DNA from: Flavobacterium salmonis
Lineage (GTDB): Bacteria; Bacteroidota; Bacteroidia; Flavobacteriales; Flavobacteriaceae
Assembly (NCBI RefSeq): GCF_903819435.1
Contig: NZ_CAIJDP010000057.1
Span: forward strand, 124,001 to 188,000
Direction: 5' to 3'
DNA: 64,000 nucleotides
This document shows positions 61,747 to 64,000 of this stretch, piece after piece. Position 1 is the stretch's first letter. Every line of letters begins with the position of its first letter. Under the pieces are notes generated by a model. It saw only the letters and a list, made by a program, of their open reading frames with translations. It was not told the DNA's origin and searched no databases. A program made the position numbers and the translations under genes.

Positions 61747-63102
61747 TTATGATTTTAGGATAGTGTCATCTGCATCTTTTACCTTGCAGACTAATGCAGC
61801 CGCGATTAAGAAACTTACTCCACTGGTAATCAAGGCGTAAATAGCATCACCATGATAAAGATATTTTACTATAGGCCCTCCGATCAATGCATTTACAATT
61901 TGCGGAATAACAATAAAGAAATTAAAGATTCCCATGTAAACACCCATTTTTTTAGGTGTAATCGAACCGGCAAGAATGGCATAAGGCATAGCCAGAATAC
62001 TTGCCCAGCCGATTCCAATTAAAACCATAGGTAAAACTACCCAGTTTTCATCAGGCATGAAATAAATGGAGATTAAACCGATTCCTCCTATAATTAAAGA
62101 AAATGAATGTGTTGCTTTTCGTCCGATTTTTTTTGCGATATACGGCAGGAAAAACAAAGCTACAATGGCAGAAACAAAGTTGTAAACACCAAACAAAATT
62201 CCGACCCAGTCACCGGCGTTTTGATATTGCTGGCTAGAAGTGTCGCTAAGCGGTAATTTGTAAATGTGGTGGGCAATAGCAGGAGTTGTAAAAACCCACA
62301 TACCGAATAATCCAAACCAGGAGAAAAACTGCACCCAGCTGAGCTGACGCATTGTTACAGGCATTTTTGCAAAATCAGTGAAAATGTCGGTGATTTTTGA
62401 TTTCTCCTCTGTATCAGAAATCACGTCATTTTGCGGTTCTTCAAAATTTGCCAACTCTTCCGGTGAATATTCTTTTGTGGTAAACAGCGTAACCAATATA
62501 GATCCAATTAATATTGCTGCTCCGATAATAAAAGACAATGTAAGATTCAGAGGTACACTTCCTGCAACAGTATTGTTTGAAACGTGAAACCATTTCGTTA
62601 AAACATAGGGCAATGCTGAACCAATAACCGCTCCAAAACCAATTAGGGATGTCTGAATACTAAAACCAGCTGTACGCTGATCTGTTCTTAAATTATCCCC
62701 AACAAGAGCACGGAAAGGCTCCATGGCAATGTTGAAAGAAGCATCCATAATCATCAGCATTCCTGCTCCTACCCATAAAGCCGGGAGTACTGCAGTAAAA
62801 ATATTAGCTTGTGGCATTAAAATTAATCCAACCGAAGCTAGAATTGCCCCAACTAAAAAGAAAGGTTTTCGTCTGCCGAATCTTCCCCAGGTTCTGTCAC
62901 TGTAATGACCGATAATTGGCTGTACTATTAATCCCATCAGGGGAGCAATAATCCAGAACCATGAAAGTTCGTGTACGTCTGCACCAAAAATTTGTAGAAT
63001 TCTGCTGGCATTTGCATTCTGAAGTGCAAACCCCATTTGTATTCCCAGGAATCCGAAACTCATGTTCCAAATTTCCCAGAAACTTAATTTACGCTTTTCC
63101 AT
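61747..63102 (-). CDS. MFS sugar transporter, probable maltose importer
   Basis: 451 residues with about 12 membrane segments. SGIQMGFALQNANASRI-like start (here GIQMGFALQNANASRIL) and GHYSDRTWGRFGRRKPFFLVG (~63-83) are typical of the GPH/SLC45-like sugar transporters in Bacteroidota maltose loci. It would import maltose to the cytosol for the phosphorylase encoded next to it. It starts the transporter-phosphoglucomutase-phosphorylase run; two palindromes lie upstream. Confidence 0.91.
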   Translation of the reverse strand: MEKRKLSFWEIWNMSFGFLGIQMGFALQNANASRILQIFGADVHELSWFWIIAPLMGLIVQPIIGHYSDRTWGRFGRRKPFFLVGAILASVGLILMPQANIFTAVLPALWVGAGMLMIMDASFNIAMEPFRALVGDNLRTDQRTAGFSIQTSLIGFGAVIGSALPYVLTKWFHVSNNTVAGSVPLNLTLSFIIGAAILIGSILVTLFTTKEYSPEELANFEEPQNDVISDTEEKSKITDIFTDFAKMPVTMRQLSWVQFFSWFGLFGMWVFTTPAIAHHIYKLPLSDTSSQQYQNAGDWVGILFGVYNFVSAIVALFFLPYIAKKIGRKATHSFSLIIGGIGLISIYFMPDENWVVLPMVLIGIGWASILAMPYAILAGSITPKKMGVYMGIFNFFIVIPQIVNALIGGPIVKYLYHGDAIYALITSGVSFLIAAALVCKVKDADDTILKS

Positions 63103-63126
63103 TATCGCAATTTGTAAAAATTATAC

Positions 63127-63145
63127 GATAAGCGCTTTGCTTATC
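63127..63145. promoter_or_regulatory. Candidate LacI-type operator upstream of maltose transporter
   Basis: GATAAGC-GCTTT-GCTTATC is a perfect 7-bp dyad. Within it AAGCGCTT (63130-63137) is a self-complementary core like those bound by LacI-family regulators. It is 25 bases before the transporter ATG. A LacI-family gene lies just upstream. Confidence 0.5.
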
Positions 63146-63194
63146 AAAACTTACTATTTATTTCGAAGTAAAAGTAAAAGCTTTGAACTGGGCT

Positions 63195-63216
63195 GTAAAT
63201 ATATAAATATATTTAC
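63195..63216. promoter_or_regulatory. Perfect 22-bp palindrome upstream of maltose transporter
   Basis: GTAAATATAT (63195-63204), AA, then ATATATTTAC (63207-63216). It is AT-rich, so chance is more likely than for mixed sequence, but the length is notable. The rest of the 279-base gap 63103-63381 has no gene or exact TAnnTTTG box on the minus strand. Confidence 0.45.
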
Positions 63217-63381
63217 GTTTTTTGTTTTATAATGGCAAATAAGAACGAACATTTTTTACTACAAGGTTGTAGTAATGAATTAAATAAGAAAAAAGTACTA
63301 CTAAAATGAAAAGTGATAAACGATAAAACAAAATTCAGGTTTAGACAGCTTATATCACTTTCTATTTTAATACTTTAAGAA

Positions 63382-64000
63382 TTAATCTGTAGACTCTCTT
63401 TTTACAAGATGCGTTTCAATCACTTCGGTAGTATAATTTTCATTTTCTTCTTCATCGTCATGTTCGGCTTCCAGTCTTTCAATAAGCATTTTAGCCGCTT
63501 TGTTGCCCATTTTTTCTCCGCTCTGGCTTACTGTTGTTATACTTGGCGTAGAGTATTTTGAAATAATTCCGTCGGTAAAAGCAATTACAGCCAGGTCATC
63601 AGGAACTTTAAGTCCCATTTTGCTTGCTGTTTTTATAATGGTTACGGCAAAAAGCTCATTTACGGCAAAAACGGCATCAAAAGCCCTGTCATGTAAAAGC
63701 TGGCTGATTGTAATTTCGCAGGTATCTACATCTTCAATTTTTATAATTAAATCTTCATTGAATGGTAATCCGTTGTCTAAAAGTGCTTTTTCGTAACCAT
63801 CAGTTCTGAGTTTTCCAACACTTACATAATCAACAGTCGTGACAAGGGCTATTTTTTTTCTTCCGCTATCAATAAGACTCTGAACCGCTTCGTATGCAGC
63901 AGATTTGTCGTCAATAATTACCTTATCACATAAGATATCATTGGTAACGCGATCAAACATTACTACAGGCATTCCCTGATTGATTACTTCTGTGATATGA
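63382..64000 (-). CDS. LacI-family transcriptional regulator, N-terminus cut by window edge
   Basis: The frame is open through the right edge; 206 residues are visible, so the start lies beyond the window. An internal Met at 63972 is not the start, since HITEVINQG precedes PVVMFDRV as in LacI proteins. The visible part is the periplasmic-binding-protein-like effector domain: VVMFDRVTNDILCDKVIIDD, AYEAVQSLIDSGRKKIALVT, AVFAVNELFAVTII, DDLAVIAFTDG, TTVSQSGEKMGNKAAKMLIERL. The HTH is not in view. It probably senses maltose or a product and controls the downstream sugar genes on the same strand. Confidence 0.92.
   Translation of the reverse strand, partial: HITEVINQGMPVVMFDRVTNDILCDKVIIDDKSAAYEAVQSLIDSGRKKIALVTTVDYVSVGKLRTDGYEKALLDNGLPFNEDLIIKIEDVDTCEITISQLLHDRAFDAVFAVNELFAVTIIKTASKMGLKVPDDLAVIAFTDGIISKYSTPSITTVSQSGEKMGNKAAKMLIERLEAEHDDEEENENYTTEVIETHLVKRESTD

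Overview
The window reads as a chromosomal segment of a low-GC Bacteroidota, most likely a Flavobacterium close to F. johnsoniae. The evidence is very AT-rich DNA, no Shine-Dalgarno-like spacing before genes, many exact Bacteroidota -7 boxes (TAnnTTTG, several with TTG 17-23 bases upstream), a primary sigma factor of Bacteroidota type lacking region 1.1, a mevalonate pathway, TonB-dependent receptors, and a Sus/Mal-type starch locus. Most of it is core genome. The accessory-looking parts are an island between two tRNA genes, a toxin-antitoxin pair, and several families of palindromic intergenic repeats.

Layout. 1-2.6 kb: a truncated fatty acid desaturase divergent from a putative HTH protein, then rpoD. 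2.8-9.4 kb: rpe, a nuclease lipoprotein, a tail-specific protease, surE, a small membrane protein, lpxB and a C40 peptidase lipoprotein. 9.4-13.4 kb: comEC and a tandem array of three thioredoxin-fold proteins, two of which lost the CxxC site. 13.4-17.1 kb: peptide use (POT transporter and dipeptidyl peptidase). 17.3-19.6 kb: HMG-CoA reductase and a GYDIA-type GHMP kinase. 20.4-26.6 kb: a six-gene minus-strand run coaX, outer-membrane protein, lptC, small membrane protein, CNNM/CBS protein, ppiD.

26.77-29.69 kb: tRNA-Phe(GAA) and tRNA-Leu(UAG) bracket about 2.8 kb of small orphan genes. These include an XRE regulator with an 18-bp perfect palindrome at a divergent promoter, a 49-aa zinc-ribbon/TM protein, a decayed copy of a gene end, and a 27-bp inverted-repeat element. 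29.8-34.3 kb: an M20 dipeptidase, then a BlaI repressor, M56 sensor/TonB fusion, YwqK-like lipoprotein and double TonB-domain protein, with BlaI-type operators on the promoter. 34.4-44.8 kb: a saccharopine-dehydrogenase-like enzyme, DUF423, pckA, phytase plus its TonB-dependent receptor, DUF4407 and rluB. 45.0-48.6 kb: UbiA prenyltransferase, mevalonate kinase, a ParE/RelE toxin-antitoxin pair and diphosphomevalonate decarboxylase. 48.8-53.7 kb: TspO, a TPR protein, a carboxypeptidase-like-domain protein, and a phosphatase, flavoprotein and GDPD run.

53.9-64.0 kb: a starch/maltose locus, all on the minus strand: GH13 amylase, proline-tailed lipoprotein, GH97 alpha-glucosidase, GH65 phosphorylase, beta-phosphoglucomutase, MFS sugar transporter and a truncated LacI regulator. 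Extracellular and periplasmic enzymes cut starch, the MFS protein imports maltose, the phosphorylase gives beta-glucose 1-phosphate, and the mutase feeds glycolysis. SusC/SusD genes would be expected just beyond the right edge. I saw no CRISPR array, IS transposase, prophage or rRNA.
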